9,341 bases of DNA from JBFKUL01 sp041635755 (GTDB lineage Bacteria > Pseudomonadota > Gammaproteobacteria > Burkholderiales > SG8-39): the NCBI GenBank assembly GCA_041635755.1, contig JBFKUL010000105.1, positions 1-9,341 on the forward strand. The letters run 5' to 3'. Numbering within the stretch: the stretch's first letter is position 1; each line of letters begins with the position of its first letter. The notes under the pieces are model-generated. The model was not told where the DNA came from. It worked only from the letters and a program-made list of their open reading frames with translations, and searched no databases. Positions 1 to 8,027 of this stretch are shown here, piece after piece. Position numbers and translations under genes: made by a program.

Positions 1-2
1 CC

Positions 3-44
3 GCCACGGACGCGCCTGCGCCTGCCGAACGGACAAGCGAATAA
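3..44 (+). CDS. Possible 3' end of an upstream gene (partial)
   Basis: Reading from base 3, one frame runs to a TAA at 42-44 and would encode an Ala/Pro-rich tail, ATDAPAPAERTSE. Such tails are common at protein C termini in high-GC bacteria. Only 13 codons are visible and no domain can be recognised, so this may be chance. No clear terminator follows; the inverted repeat at 96-110 lacks a T-run. Confidence 0.2.
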   Translation, partial: ATDAPAPAERTSE

Positions 45-99
45 ATGTAGCATAGCGCGCAGGTCGTCCAGCGGACGCCCGATCGCCTGCCCCTGCGCC

Positions 100-128
100 T
101 TTACAAGGCGTGGGTTTGGTGGTTTATT
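100..128 (+). promoter_or_regulatory. Candidate sigma70 promoter of acs with overlapping inverted repeat
   Basis: TTTACA (100-105; 5 of 6 to the -35 consensus) is separated by exactly 17 bases from TTTATT (123-128; 4 of 6 to the -10 consensus). This predicts a start near 135 and a leader of about 87 bases. An inverted repeat, CGCCTT-TAC-AAGGCG (96-110), covers the -35 box and could be an operator. The match is by eye; AT-rich words are uncommon here, which helps, but the -10 is only moderate. Confidence 0.4.
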
Positions 129-155
129 CGCATCAGCAAACGGCCGTCGAAAAGC

Positions 156-181
156 GTTGCCGCAGCCTGCGGCCGAGCAAC
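156..181 (+). other. Possible hairpin in the acs leader
   Basis: GTTGC (156-160) pairs with GCAAC (177-181), and inside it CGCA (161-164) pairs with TGCG (168-171) around a GCC loop, leaving a five-base bulge (172-176). It lies in the predicted untranslated leader about 30 bases before the acs Shine-Dalgarno. There is no match to a riboswitch I know. It could affect mRNA stability or simply reflect high GC. Confidence 0.3.
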
Positions 182-221
182 TGGCAGATTCCTAGGCTTC
201 AAATCGCACAGGAGTGTCGTC

Positions 222-2189
<1,968 letters not shown>

Positions 2190-2208
2190 TCACCGCGCTG
2201 CCCGAAGG

Positions 2209-2231
2209 CCCCCGCCGCGAGCGGGGGTTTT
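2209..2231 (+). terminator. Intrinsic terminator after acs
   Basis: CCCCCGC (2209-2215) and GCGGGGG (2221-2227) form a perfect 7-bp stem around a five-base loop and are followed directly by TTTT. It begins 20 bases after the acs stop. The next gene starts only 17 bases after the T-run, so that gene needs either read-through or a promoter inside the 3' end of acs. Confidence 0.85.
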
Positions 2232-2247
2232 CGTTCCCGGAGTTCGC

Positions 2248-4128
2248 ATGCCCGCCGAGCAGCTGGTTCAGGCGACAATCGAAGTCCTCAGGCCGAACGC
2301 ACCCTTCGATCACATGGAGGAGGAGGCGCTGCGTTTTCTCGCCGCGCGCCTGGAGTTGGTCTACTTCGCACGCGAGAGCGAGATCCTCGGCCCGCAAAGC
2401 GGACCGGTGAGCCAGCTCTACATCATCAAGCAAGGCGTCGTGCGCGGCCGGCCCGCAGCGGCGGTGCGCTCGGCGCCCGAGGTCGACATCGTGTTCGGTC
2501 CGGGCGAGTGCTTTCCGATCGGCGCTCTGATCGGGCGTCGCGCGACCGCCTACAGCTACACTGCCGAGGAGGACTGCTTCTGCTACCGGCTGGCGGAAGA
2601 GGACTTCGACGCTTTGCGCGAGCGTAGCGCACGCTTCGAGCATTTCTGCTCCGATTACCTCGCAGCCCTGGTCGATCAGTCGCACCGGGTGCTGCGCTCG
2701 CAGCTTGGCGACGCGTTGGCCGACGAGGGCCGCATGCGCGCGCCGCTGCGCGGCCTGGTCACCAGGCCGCCGGTGTCCTGCACGCCGCAGACGCCGATCG
2801 GGGACGTGCTGAAGATGATGCGCGACCAGCATGTTGGCTCGATCGTGGTTGTGGACGAGGCGCGCGTGCCGGTGGGCATCTTCACCCAGCCCGATGTTCT
2901 CGAGCGCGTGGCACTGGCGCGCGCCGAGCTCGCAGCGCCAATCTCCAGCGTGATGACGCCCGAGCCGATCGTTCTTGCGGGCGAAGCGCCGGTGTACGAG
3001 GCGGCGCTGACCATGGCGCGCCACGGCATTCGCCATATCGTGTTGGTGGAAGACGGGCGGCTCGCGGGTGTGGTCTCGGAGCGAGACCTGTTCGCGCTGC
3101 AGCGCGCGAGCGTGCGGCGGGCCGCGGACCGTATCGCCTCGGCAAGCGACAAGGAGGCGCTCGCCGAGGCCGCCGCGGGCATTCTGCAACTGACCAAGGC
3201 GCTGTTCGCGCAGGGCATGGCCACCGAGGCGCTGATCCAGGTGGTCACGGCGCTCAACGACAACCTGACCCAGCGCGTCATCGAGGTCGCGGCGCAACGT
3301 CACGCGCTCGCCGGCCGCTACTGCTGGATCGCGCTCGGCAGCGAGGGACGCATGGAGCAAACGCTGGTCACCGACCAGGACAATGCGTTGATCCTGGATG
3401 CGACGGCGGGCGAGGCGCGCGACGTTTACCTGGCCTTCGCCGACGAGGTCAACCGCACGCTCGATGCCTGCGGCTTTCCACTGTGCAAGGGCAACATCAT
3501 GGCGCGCAATCCGCGCTGGTGCATGACGCTCGAGGAATGGCGCAAGACCTTCGTTGACTGGATCCGCCATCCGCAGCCCGAGGCGTTGCTGAACGCGGCC
3601 ATCTTCTTCGATCTGCGGGCGATTGCCGGCGATGCGCAGCTGGTGGGAACGCTGCGCGACGGGCTGCTTGCACAGGCCAAATCCACCCCGAGCTTCCTGC
3701 GCCTGATGGCCGAGAACGCACTGCAGGCGCGTCCGCCGATCGGTCTGCTGCGCGATTTCGTGATCGAGGACTCGAAGGCGTTTCCCGGCACGATCGACCT
3801 GAAGAAGTTCGCGATTCGCCCCGTGGTCGACGCGGCGCGCGTCTGGGCGCTGGCGCATGGCCTGGCGCAGACGGGGACCGTGCCGCGTCTGCGGGCGGCG
3901 GGGCATGCCGGCGCGATGCCCGAGAACGAGTCCTCGGCCAACGTCGAAGCGTTCAATTTCATCCAGACCGTGCGCATGCGCCACCAGCACCTCGAGGCGC
4001 CGGCACCCGGCGGCGAGAATCGCATCGATCCGGATGCGCTGAACGAGCTCGACCGGCGCATCCTCAAGGAGGCGTTCCGGCAGGTGTCGAAGCTGCAGGA
4101 GCGCCTGCGGCTCGACTATCAGCTTTAG
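2248..4128 (+). CDS. cNMP-binding-like/CBS/nucleotidyltransferase (DUF294) signalling protein
   Basis: This is a cytoplasmic protein of 626 residues. In order it shows a cyclic-nucleotide-binding-like beta-barrel (about 15-125, with GECFPIGAL from G86 and R97-R98), two CBS domains (about 167-222 and 232-284), a GlnD-type nucleotidyltransferase domain with GS-x10-DxD (G364, S365, D376, D378) and a DUF294 C-terminal helical domain to the end. The metal-binding DxD is intact, so transferase activity is possible. The target is unknown for this family; GlnD relatives uridylylate PII. CBS pairs commonly bind adenylates, which would let it read the AMP made by Acs, but that is inference. The phosphate-binding cassette differs from canonical CAP, so cNMP binding is uncertain. 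The ATG at 2248 was chosen over the much longer open frame because it follows GGAG (2239-2242) and marks the start of the conserved protein. It is probably cotranscribed with the exonuclease gene 7 bases downstream. Confidence 0.88.
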   Translation: MPAEQLVQATIEVLRPNAPFDHMEEEALRFLAARLELVYFARESEILGPQSGPVSQLYIIKQGVVRGRPAAAVRSAPEVDIVFGPGECFPIGALIGRRATAYSYTAEEDCFCYRLAEEDFDALRERSARFEHFCSDYLAALVDQSHRVLRSQLGDALADEGRMRAPLRGLVTRPPVSCTPQTPIGDVLKMMRDQHVGSIVVVDEARVPVGIFTQPDVLERVALARAELAAPISSVMTPEPIVLAGEAPVYEAALTMARHGIRHIVLVEDGRLAGVVSERDLFALQRASVRRAADRIASASDKEALAEAAAGILQLTKALFAQGMATEALIQVVTALNDNLTQRVIEVAAQRHALAGRYCWIALGSEGRMEQTLVTDQDNALILDATAGEARDVYLAFADEVNRTLDACGFPLCKGNIMARNPRWCMTLEEWRKTFVDWIRHPQPEALLNAAIFFDLRAIAGDAQLVGTLRDGLLAQAKSTPSFLRLMAENALQARPPIGLLRDFVIEDSKAFPGTIDLKKFAIRPVVDAARVWALAHGLAQTGTVPRLRAAGHAGAMPENESSANVEAFNFIQTVRMRHQHLEAPAPGGENRIDPDALNELDRRILKEAFRQVSKLQERLRLDYQL

Positions 4129-4135
4129 GCGTACG

Positions 4136-4783
4136 ATGGCGGGCCTCTCTATCGGTGCCTGGTGGCGGCGCTGGCGCGGCGAGCGAAACGAGTCGGCGTG
4201 GCAGACGCGGTGGGTGGTGGTCGACTGCGAGACCAGCGGGCTCGACGTGGCGAAGGACCGGGTGCTGGCGATCGGCGCGGTCGGCGTGCGCGACGCGACC
4301 GTGGTGCTCGCCGACAGCTTTTCAATGCTCATCGGCCAGGCGGAGCCGAGTGCCGCGCACAACATCCTGGTGCATGGCATCGGCGGCGATGCCCAGCGCG
4401 CCGGGGACGCGCCCGATCGAGTGCTGGCGAGCTTCATCGATTACGCCGGCGAGGCGCCCATCGCAGCGTTCCATGCGCCGTTCGACCGCGCGATGCTCGA
4501 GCGCGCCGCGCGCGCCGGGGGCCTTCGCTGGCGAAAGCGCTGGCTCGATCTGGCCGGCCTGCTGCCGATGCTGTTTCCCGAGCGTGGCAAGACCTGCCGC
4601 GGGCTGGACGACTGGCTCGACGCGTTCTCGATCGCGCATGCGGCGCGGCACGACGCGCTCGGCGACGCCTTCGCGACTGCGCAGCTGCTGCAGATTGCGC
4701 TGGCGGAGGCGCGTCGCCACCGCTATGGCACCGTGCATGAGTTGATCGCGGCGGGCGCGTCGGCGAAGTGGGTTCCCGGCTGA
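4136..4783 (+). CDS. DEDDh 3'-5' exonuclease, DnaQ/RNase T superfamily
   Basis: A 215-residue protein with all the acidic residues of a DEDDh exonuclease. Exo I is VVDCETSGLD (D30, E32), Exo II is FHAPFD (D117), and Exo III is RHDALGD with H172 and D177. These bind two metal ions and remove nucleotides from 3' ends. It resembles the stand-alone epsilon-like exonucleases rather than true DnaQ: there is no long polymerase-binding tail, and the N terminus carries a short Trp/Arg-rich stretch (W9, W10, W13). The start lies 7 bases after the stop of the DUF294 gene with only a weak AGG (4127-4129) as ribosome site, so translation is probably coupled to that gene. Such exonucleases often lie next to DUF294 genes (from memory), which suggests a joint role, but the natural substrate (DNA, RNA or a small nucleotide adduct) cannot be told from sequence. 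Confidence 0.87.
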   Translation: MAGLSIGAWWRRWRGERNESAWQTRWVVVDCETSGLDVAKDRVLAIGAVGVRDATVVLADSFSMLIGQAEPSAAHNILVHGIGGDAQRAGDAPDRVLASFIDYAGEAPIAAFHAPFDRAMLERAARAGGLRWRKRWLDLAGLLPMLFPERGKTCRGLDDWLDAFSIAHAARHDALGDAFATAQLLQIALAEARRHRYGTVHELIAAGASAKWVPG

Positions 4784-4798
4784 GCGCGCTGCTTCGCA

Positions 4799-4804
4799 TA
4801 CAAT
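4799..4804 (+). promoter_or_regulatory. Candidate -10 box for the small membrane protein gene
   Basis: TACAAT (5 of 6 to the -10 consensus) lies 15 bases after the exonuclease stop and 27 bases before the next ATG. No good -35 is seen; TTCCCG at 4773-4778 would be 20 bases away. The gene may instead be read from the upstream operon. Confidence 0.3.
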
Positions 4805-4831
4805 GCGCACCCCGGACCCTGCCGCAGGCGC

Positions 4832-5119
4832 ATGCTGACCGACGTCATCTCTACAGTTCGCATCCTGGTCGAGATTGCGCTGTTCTCGCTGCTCGGCCAG
4901 GGCGTGCTGTTCCTGCTCGCGGGCAAGAACCGTGAGCACAACATCTTCTACCTGATGCTCAGGACGCTTGCCTCACCGGCGATGCGCTTTGCGCGCTGGG
5001 TGTCCCCGCGCTTCGTCGTCGACCAGCACATCCCGTGGGTGGCGCTGTTCTTTCTGCTCGTGCTGTGGATCGGACTGGGCGTCGCCAAGCAGATCGTCGG
5101 CGCCGTGGAAGCTGGTTGA
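4832..5119 (+). CDS. Small two-helix membrane protein of unknown function
   Basis: I do not recognise a named family. The 95-residue product has two clear hydrophobic helices, about 8-30 (ISTVRILVEIALFSLLGQGV region) and 67-90 (HIPWVALFFLLVLWIG region). They are joined by a 35-residue basic loop with several Arg/Lys (KNREH, RFARW, SPRF), and there is no cleavable signal peptide. The positive-inside rule would put the loop in the cytoplasm and both ends outside. CAGG at 4825-4828 is a weak ribosome site six bases before the ATG. The gene sits between the exonuclease and the symporter pair on the same strand, so it may belong to that transport module, for example as an accessory subunit. This rests on position only. 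Confidence 0.7.
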   Translation: MLTDVISTVRILVEIALFSLLGQGVLFLLAGKNREHNIFYLMLRTLASPAMRFARWVSPRFVVDQHIPWVALFFLLVLWIGLGVAKQIVGAVEAG

Positions 5120-5166
5120 CGTTGCGACGCAGCATCGGTCATGCGATGCAGCAGCGCGGCTCCTCA

Positions 5167-5219
5167 GTAAGGTTCGCGTAAGCAAGCGTAAGCACGTTGT
5201 AAGTTCTGAAGCCGAATAT
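5167..5219 (+). promoter_or_regulatory. Phased GTAAG array and putative promoter of the symporter operon
   Basis: GTAAG occurs at 5167-5171, 5178-5182, 5188-5192 and 5199-5203, with start-to-start steps of 11, 10 and 11 bases, about one helical turn each. The middle two are inside longer GCGTAAGC words. The last copy lies 11 bases before AATATC (5215-5220), a possible -10, so a protein bound here would cover the -35 position, as class II activators do. No good -35 is present. Direct repeats of this kind with 10-11 bp steps are typical of OmpR/PhoB-type response regulators (CpxR uses GTAA repeats). Which regulator acts here is unknown. Upstream at 5132-5149 is a separate GCATCG-N6-CGATGC inverted repeat. 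Downstream, CACGCAG (5235-5241) and CTGCGTG (5259-5265) can pair in the leader. Confidence 0.45.
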
Positions 5220-5286
5220 CGAGCGTCCGTGCGCCACGCAGCAGGGTGGGCGCGCGAACTGCGTGCATGAAAAAAGGGAGGCTGCA

Positions 5287-5553
5287 ATGCAGTTAAGCGA
5301 AAAGCACATCAGCTACTGGCAGAAGAATCTCAGGATCACCGCGATCCTGATGGTGATCTGGTTCCTCGTCACCTACGTGATCGGCTATTACGCGATCCCG
5401 CTACAGGATGTCAGGTTCCTCGGCTTCCCCATTGCCTTCTACATGGGCGCGCAGGGCTCACTGATCATCTATGTCGTGATGATCTTGATCTACGCGAAAT
5501 ACATGAACAAGCTCGACATTGAAACGGGCGTGCACGAGGGAGAGGAGTCATGA
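5287..5553 (+). CDS. DUF4212 protein, small subunit of a sodium:solute symporter
   Basis: An 88-residue inner-membrane protein of the family known as the probable solute:sodium symporter small subunit (DUF4212, TIGR03647). It has the family's N-terminal YWQKNLR (about 10-16), two transmembrane helices (about 17-37 and 52-72) joined by a short loop with the QDVRFLGFPIAFYMGAQG segment, and an acidic tail (GVHEGEES). It is thought to assemble with the large transporter encoded next door. The ATG at 5287 is preferred over an in-frame GTG at 5263 because AGGGAGG (5275-5281) sits five bases before it and homologues begin near this Met. Its TGA overlaps the ATG of the symporter in ATGA (5550-5553), so the two are made in a coupled fashion. 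It is the analogue of YjcH beside ActP, though from a different family. Confidence 0.92.
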   Translation: MQLSEKHISYWQKNLRITAILMVIWFLVTYVIGYYAIPLQDVRFLGFPIAFYMGAQGSLIIYVVMILIYAKYMNKLDIETGVHEGEES

Positions 5554-7643
5554 GCAACGGCGCGGCGAGCTTCAGCCAGAGAAGCTTCAACAAGACGCTC
5601 AAGAGGGCGTACTCCTGGTACACCCTGGGCTTTCTCACCTTCGTCATCGTCCTCGGCATCGCCGAGTGGCTCGGCCTGCCGAACCGCTGGATCGGCTACG
5701 TCTTCCTGTTCGCGACCATCCTGCTGTACGCCGGCATCGGCGTTATCAGCCGCACGGCCGATGTCGCGGAATACTACGTTGCCGGGCGAAGAGTGCCGGC
5801 CATGTTCAACGGCATGGCGACCGGCTCGGACTGGATGAGCGCGGCCTCGTTCATCGGCATGGCGGGCTCGCTCTACCTGCTGGGCTACGACGGCCTGGCG
5901 TTCATCATGGGCTGGACCGGCGGCTACGTGCTGGTGGCGCTGTTCCTCGCGCCGTACCTGCGCAAATTCGGCCAGTTCACCATTCCGGACTTCCTCGGCG
6001 CGCGCTACGGCGGCAACCTGCCGCGCACCATCGGCGTCATCTGCGCGATCATCGCCTCGTTCACCTACGTGGTGGCGCAGATTTACGGCGTCGGCATCAT
6101 TACCACCCGGTTTACGGGCGTGGCGCTGGAGGTCGGCGTATTCCTCGGACTGGCCGGCATTCTGGTCTGCTCGTTCCTGGGCGGCATGCGCGCGGTGACC
6201 TGGACGCAGGTGGCGCAGTACATCATTCTGATCATCGCCTACCTGATCCCGCTGGTGATGCTCGGCATGCGCCATACCGGCGTGCCGGTCCCGCAGATCG
6301 CCTACGGCTACACCCTGCAGAAGCTGACGGAGAAAGAGAAGCAGCTCGCGCAGGATCCGAAGGAACTCGAGGTGCGCGGCATCTACAAGCAGCGCGCCGA
6401 CGCGGCCGACGCCAGGCTGACGGGGCTGCCGAACTCATTCGGCGAGGAGAAGGCGAACGTCGAGAAGCGGCTTGCCGATCTGCGTGCCGCCAACGCCCCC
6501 GCAGCCGAGATCCGGGCCGCCGAAGAGGCGGTGAAGAACTTCCCGGCCAATGCGGATGAGGCGAAGTCGGCGTGGACGGCCCAGCGCAATGCGGCTAACG
6601 CGCGCACCGGTCCGCCGCGCCCGCACGCGACCCCGTTCCCGGGCAAGGACGAGCAGGCCCGCGACATCGCGCGCAAGAACTTTCTTGCGCTGATCTTCTG
6701 CCTGATGGTGGGCACGGCGGCATTGCCACACATTCTCATGCGCTATTACACGACGCCCAGCGTCAAAGAGGCGCGCATGTCGGTGTTCTGGTCGCTGTTC
6801 TTCATCTTCCTGCTGTACTTCTCGGCCCCGGCGCTCGCCGTGCTGGTGAAGTTCGAGGTTTACAACGTCCTGGTGGGCACCGCATTCGCCGAGTTGCCAC
6901 GATGGGTGCAGTTGTGGACTGCCGTGGACGCGAAGCTGCTGTCGATCGTCGACATCAACAAGGACGGCATCGTGCAGCTGGCGGAGATCACGATCGGTGG
7001 CGACATCATCGTGCTGGCGACGCCGGAGATCGCTGGCTTGCCCTACGTGATCTCGGGCCTGGTCGCGGCGGGTGGTCTGGCTGCGGCGCTCTCGACCGCG
7101 GACGGCCTGCTGCTGACGATTGCCAACGCGCTGTCGCACGACGTCTACTACAAGATGATCAACCCGCATGCGTCCACCAAGACGCGCGTCACGGTGGCGA
7201 AGTTCCTGCTGCTGGTGGTGGCGGTGGCGGCGGCCTCGGTCGCGGCGCAGAAGCCGGCGGACATCTTGTTCCTGGTGTCGGCGGCGTTCTCTTTCGCGGC
7301 GGCGGCCTTCTTCCCGGCACTGGTGCTGGGGATCTTCTGGAAACGCGCCAACAAATGGGGCGCGGTCACCGGAATGGTCGCCGGGGCGCTCACGACGTAC
7401 TATTACATGGCGACCACCCACCCGTGGCTGCGAAGCGTTTTCGGCGTGCAGGGTACGATCGCCGAGAACACATGGTGGGACATCGCTCCGATCTCCTCGG
7501 GCATCTTCGGTGTGCCGGTGGGTTTCGCAGTGATCATCGTGGTGAGCCTGCTCACTCCTGCGCCACAGCGAGAAGTGCAGGAGCTGGTCGATCATGTGCG
7601 CTATCCGGTGCTCGAGGGCGACATCGATACGAAGGCGACCTGA
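5550..7643 (+). CDS. Sodium:solute symporter, VC_2705 subfamily (probable carboxylate/acetate uptake)
   Basis: An inner-membrane Na+-coupled transporter of the SSS family, large-subunit type (TIGR03648), with 13-14 helices and 697 residues against about 550 for ActP. Family landmarks are DWMSAASF (D94-F101, core helix 1), GTAALPHILMRYY (G388-Y400, unwound core helix 6) and ALSTADGLL (S515-T516, the Na2 sodium site region). Two features stand out. A charged, helix-rich insert of about 120 residues (about 250-372) sits between core helices 5 and 6. A canonical EF-hand loop, DINKDGIVQLAE (468-479), sits between core helices 7 and 8. By LeuT-fold topology both loops face the periplasm. AGGGAG (5537-5542) lies seven bases before the ATG, inside the DUF4212 gene. 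The substrate is inferred to be acetate or another short carboxylate from family relatives and the nearby acs gene; no residue proves it. A terminator follows the stop by 22 bases. Confidence 0.92.
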   Translation: MSNGAASFSQRSFNKTLKRAYSWYTLGFLTFVIVLGIAEWLGLPNRWIGYVFLFATILLYAGIGVISRTADVAEYYVAGRRVPAMFNGMATGSDWMSAASFIGMAGSLYLLGYDGLAFIMGWTGGYVLVALFLAPYLRKFGQFTIPDFLGARYGGNLPRTIGVICAIIASFTYVVAQIYGVGIITTRFTGVALEVGVFLGLAGILVCSFLGGMRAVTWTQVAQYIILIIAYLIPLVMLGMRHTGVPVPQIAYGYTLQKLTEKEKQLAQDPKELEVRGIYKQRADAADARLTGLPNSFGEEKANVEKRLADLRAANAPAAEIRAAEEAVKNFPANADEAKSAWTAQRNAANARTGPPRPHATPFPGKDEQARDIARKNFLALIFCLMVGTAALPHILMRYYTTPSVKEARMSVFWSLFFIFLLYFSAPALAVLVKFEVYNVLVGTAFAELPRWVQLWTAVDAKLLSIVDINKDGIVQLAEITIGGDIIVLATPEIAGLPYVISGLVAAGGLAAALSTADGLLLTIANALSHDVYYKMINPHASTKTRVTVAKFLLLVVAVAAASVAAQKPADILFLVSAAFSFAAAAFFPALVLGIFWKRANKWGAVTGMVAGALTTYYYMATTHPWLRSVFGVQGTIAENTWWDIAPISSGIFGVPVGFAVIIVVSLLTPAPQREVQELVDHVRYPVLEGDIDTKAT

Positions 7644-7665
7644 TCGGTCGTTTCCGAAACAAGAG

Positions 7666-7690
7666 AAGGCCCGCTTCGGCGGGCCTTTTT
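7666..7690 (+). terminator. Intrinsic terminator after the symporter
   Basis: AAGGCCCGC (7666-7674) pairs perfectly with GCGGGCCTT (7679-7687) around a cUUCGg tetraloop, and the T-run covers 7686-7690. It is a 9-bp stem and among the strongest terminators in the window. Confidence 0.93.
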
Positions 7691-7714
7691 CTTTCCGGAA
7701 GGCGAGGGGGCCTC

Positions 7715-7723
7715 TGCTAGAAT
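7715..7723 (+). promoter_or_regulatory. Extended -10 promoter of tRNA-Ser
   Basis: TGCTAGAAT contains TG-N-TAGAAT, an extended -10 (hexamer 7718-7723, 5 of 6 to consensus). It is followed by a GC-rich discriminator (TTCGCGCTCCGCGC), the usual mark of stable-RNA promoters under stringent control. No good -35 is seen 16-18 bases upstream. The predicted start near 7730 leaves a leader of about 58 bases that holds a 12-bp perfect palindrome (TCCGGCGCCGGA, 7750-7761). Confidence 0.6.
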
Positions 7724-7787
7724 TCGCGCTCCGCGCGATGCGACGGCCATCCGGCGCCGGAGACCGCGCACCGTCTGAGCGGACTGC

Positions 7788-7878
7788 GGAGAGATGGCCG
7801 AGCGGCTGAAGGCGCACGCTTGGAAAGCGTGTATACGTTAATAGCGTATCGTGGGTTCGAATCCCACTCTCTCCGCCA
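7788..7878 (+). tRNA. tRNA-Ser (anticodon GGA)
   Basis: A complete cloverleaf of 91 bases with encoded CCA. The acceptor stem is GGAGAGA (7788-7794) with TCTCTCC (7868-7874), discriminator G7875 and CCA 7876-7878. The anticodon stem is CACGC (7815-7819) with GCGTG (7827-7831), and the loop TTGGAAA places GGA at 7822-7824, which reads UCC and UCU. The long variable arm (about 7832-7850, ATACG with CGTAT) is the serine class II mark. The T arm is GTGGG-TTCGAAT-CCCAC (7851-7867). Confidence 0.97.
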
Positions 7879-7896
7879 CTGAACTCTGCCCTGGGG

Positions 7897-7902
7897 CATA
7901 AT
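7897..7902 (+). promoter_or_regulatory. Candidate -10 box of the 4.5S RNA gene
   Basis: CATAAT (5 of 6 to consensus) ends six bases before 7908, where the outer helix of the RNA begins. No convincing -35 is visible, because that position falls at the end of the tRNA. Cotranscription with the tRNA is an alternative. Confidence 0.5.
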
Positions 7903-7907
7903 GGTTT

Positions 7908-8024
7908 GGCGGCGCAAAGGCTACGGCGGGCCTCCCCGCATTGCAGCCTGGTGAACCTGGTCAGGTCCGGAAGGAAGCAGCCACAGCTGGTCACTGCAAG
8001 TGCCGGGGGTTAGGCTCGCCACCA
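7908..8024 (+). ncRNA. ffs: Signal recognition particle 4.5S RNA
   Basis: The nearly invariant SRP domain IV lies at 7959-7982: GGTCAGGTCCGGAAGGAAGC followed by AGCC. It contains the GGAA-type tetraloop and the asymmetric loop that bind Ffh. Flanking arms close into one long hairpin, and GGCGGCG (7908-7914) pairs with CGCCACC (8017-8023) with a single mismatch. With Ffh and FtsY it targets membrane proteins cotranslationally. The ends were set by this pairing and by the -10 box at 7897-7902, so they may be off by a few bases. A position just upstream of dnaX is usual in betaproteobacteria (from memory). Confidence 0.93.
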
Positions 8025-8027
8025 ACC

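Noticed and set aside
5116..5121. TTGACG as a -35 box for the symporter operon
   Set aside because: It overlaps the stop of the preceding gene and has no -10-like word 16-18 bases downstream (TCATGC is a poor match).
5263..5286. Upstream GTG start for the DUF4212 gene
   Set aside because: The added residues (MHEKREAA) come from the Shine-Dalgarno region itself; the ATG at 5287 has AGGGAGG at good distance and matches the usual N terminus of the family.
6435..7994. A 519-residue minus-strand open frame through the symporter, terminator and tRNA
   Set aside because: It crosses a terminator, a tRNA and part of the 4.5S RNA gene, which no real coding region would do; its composition is the antisense pattern of the symporter.
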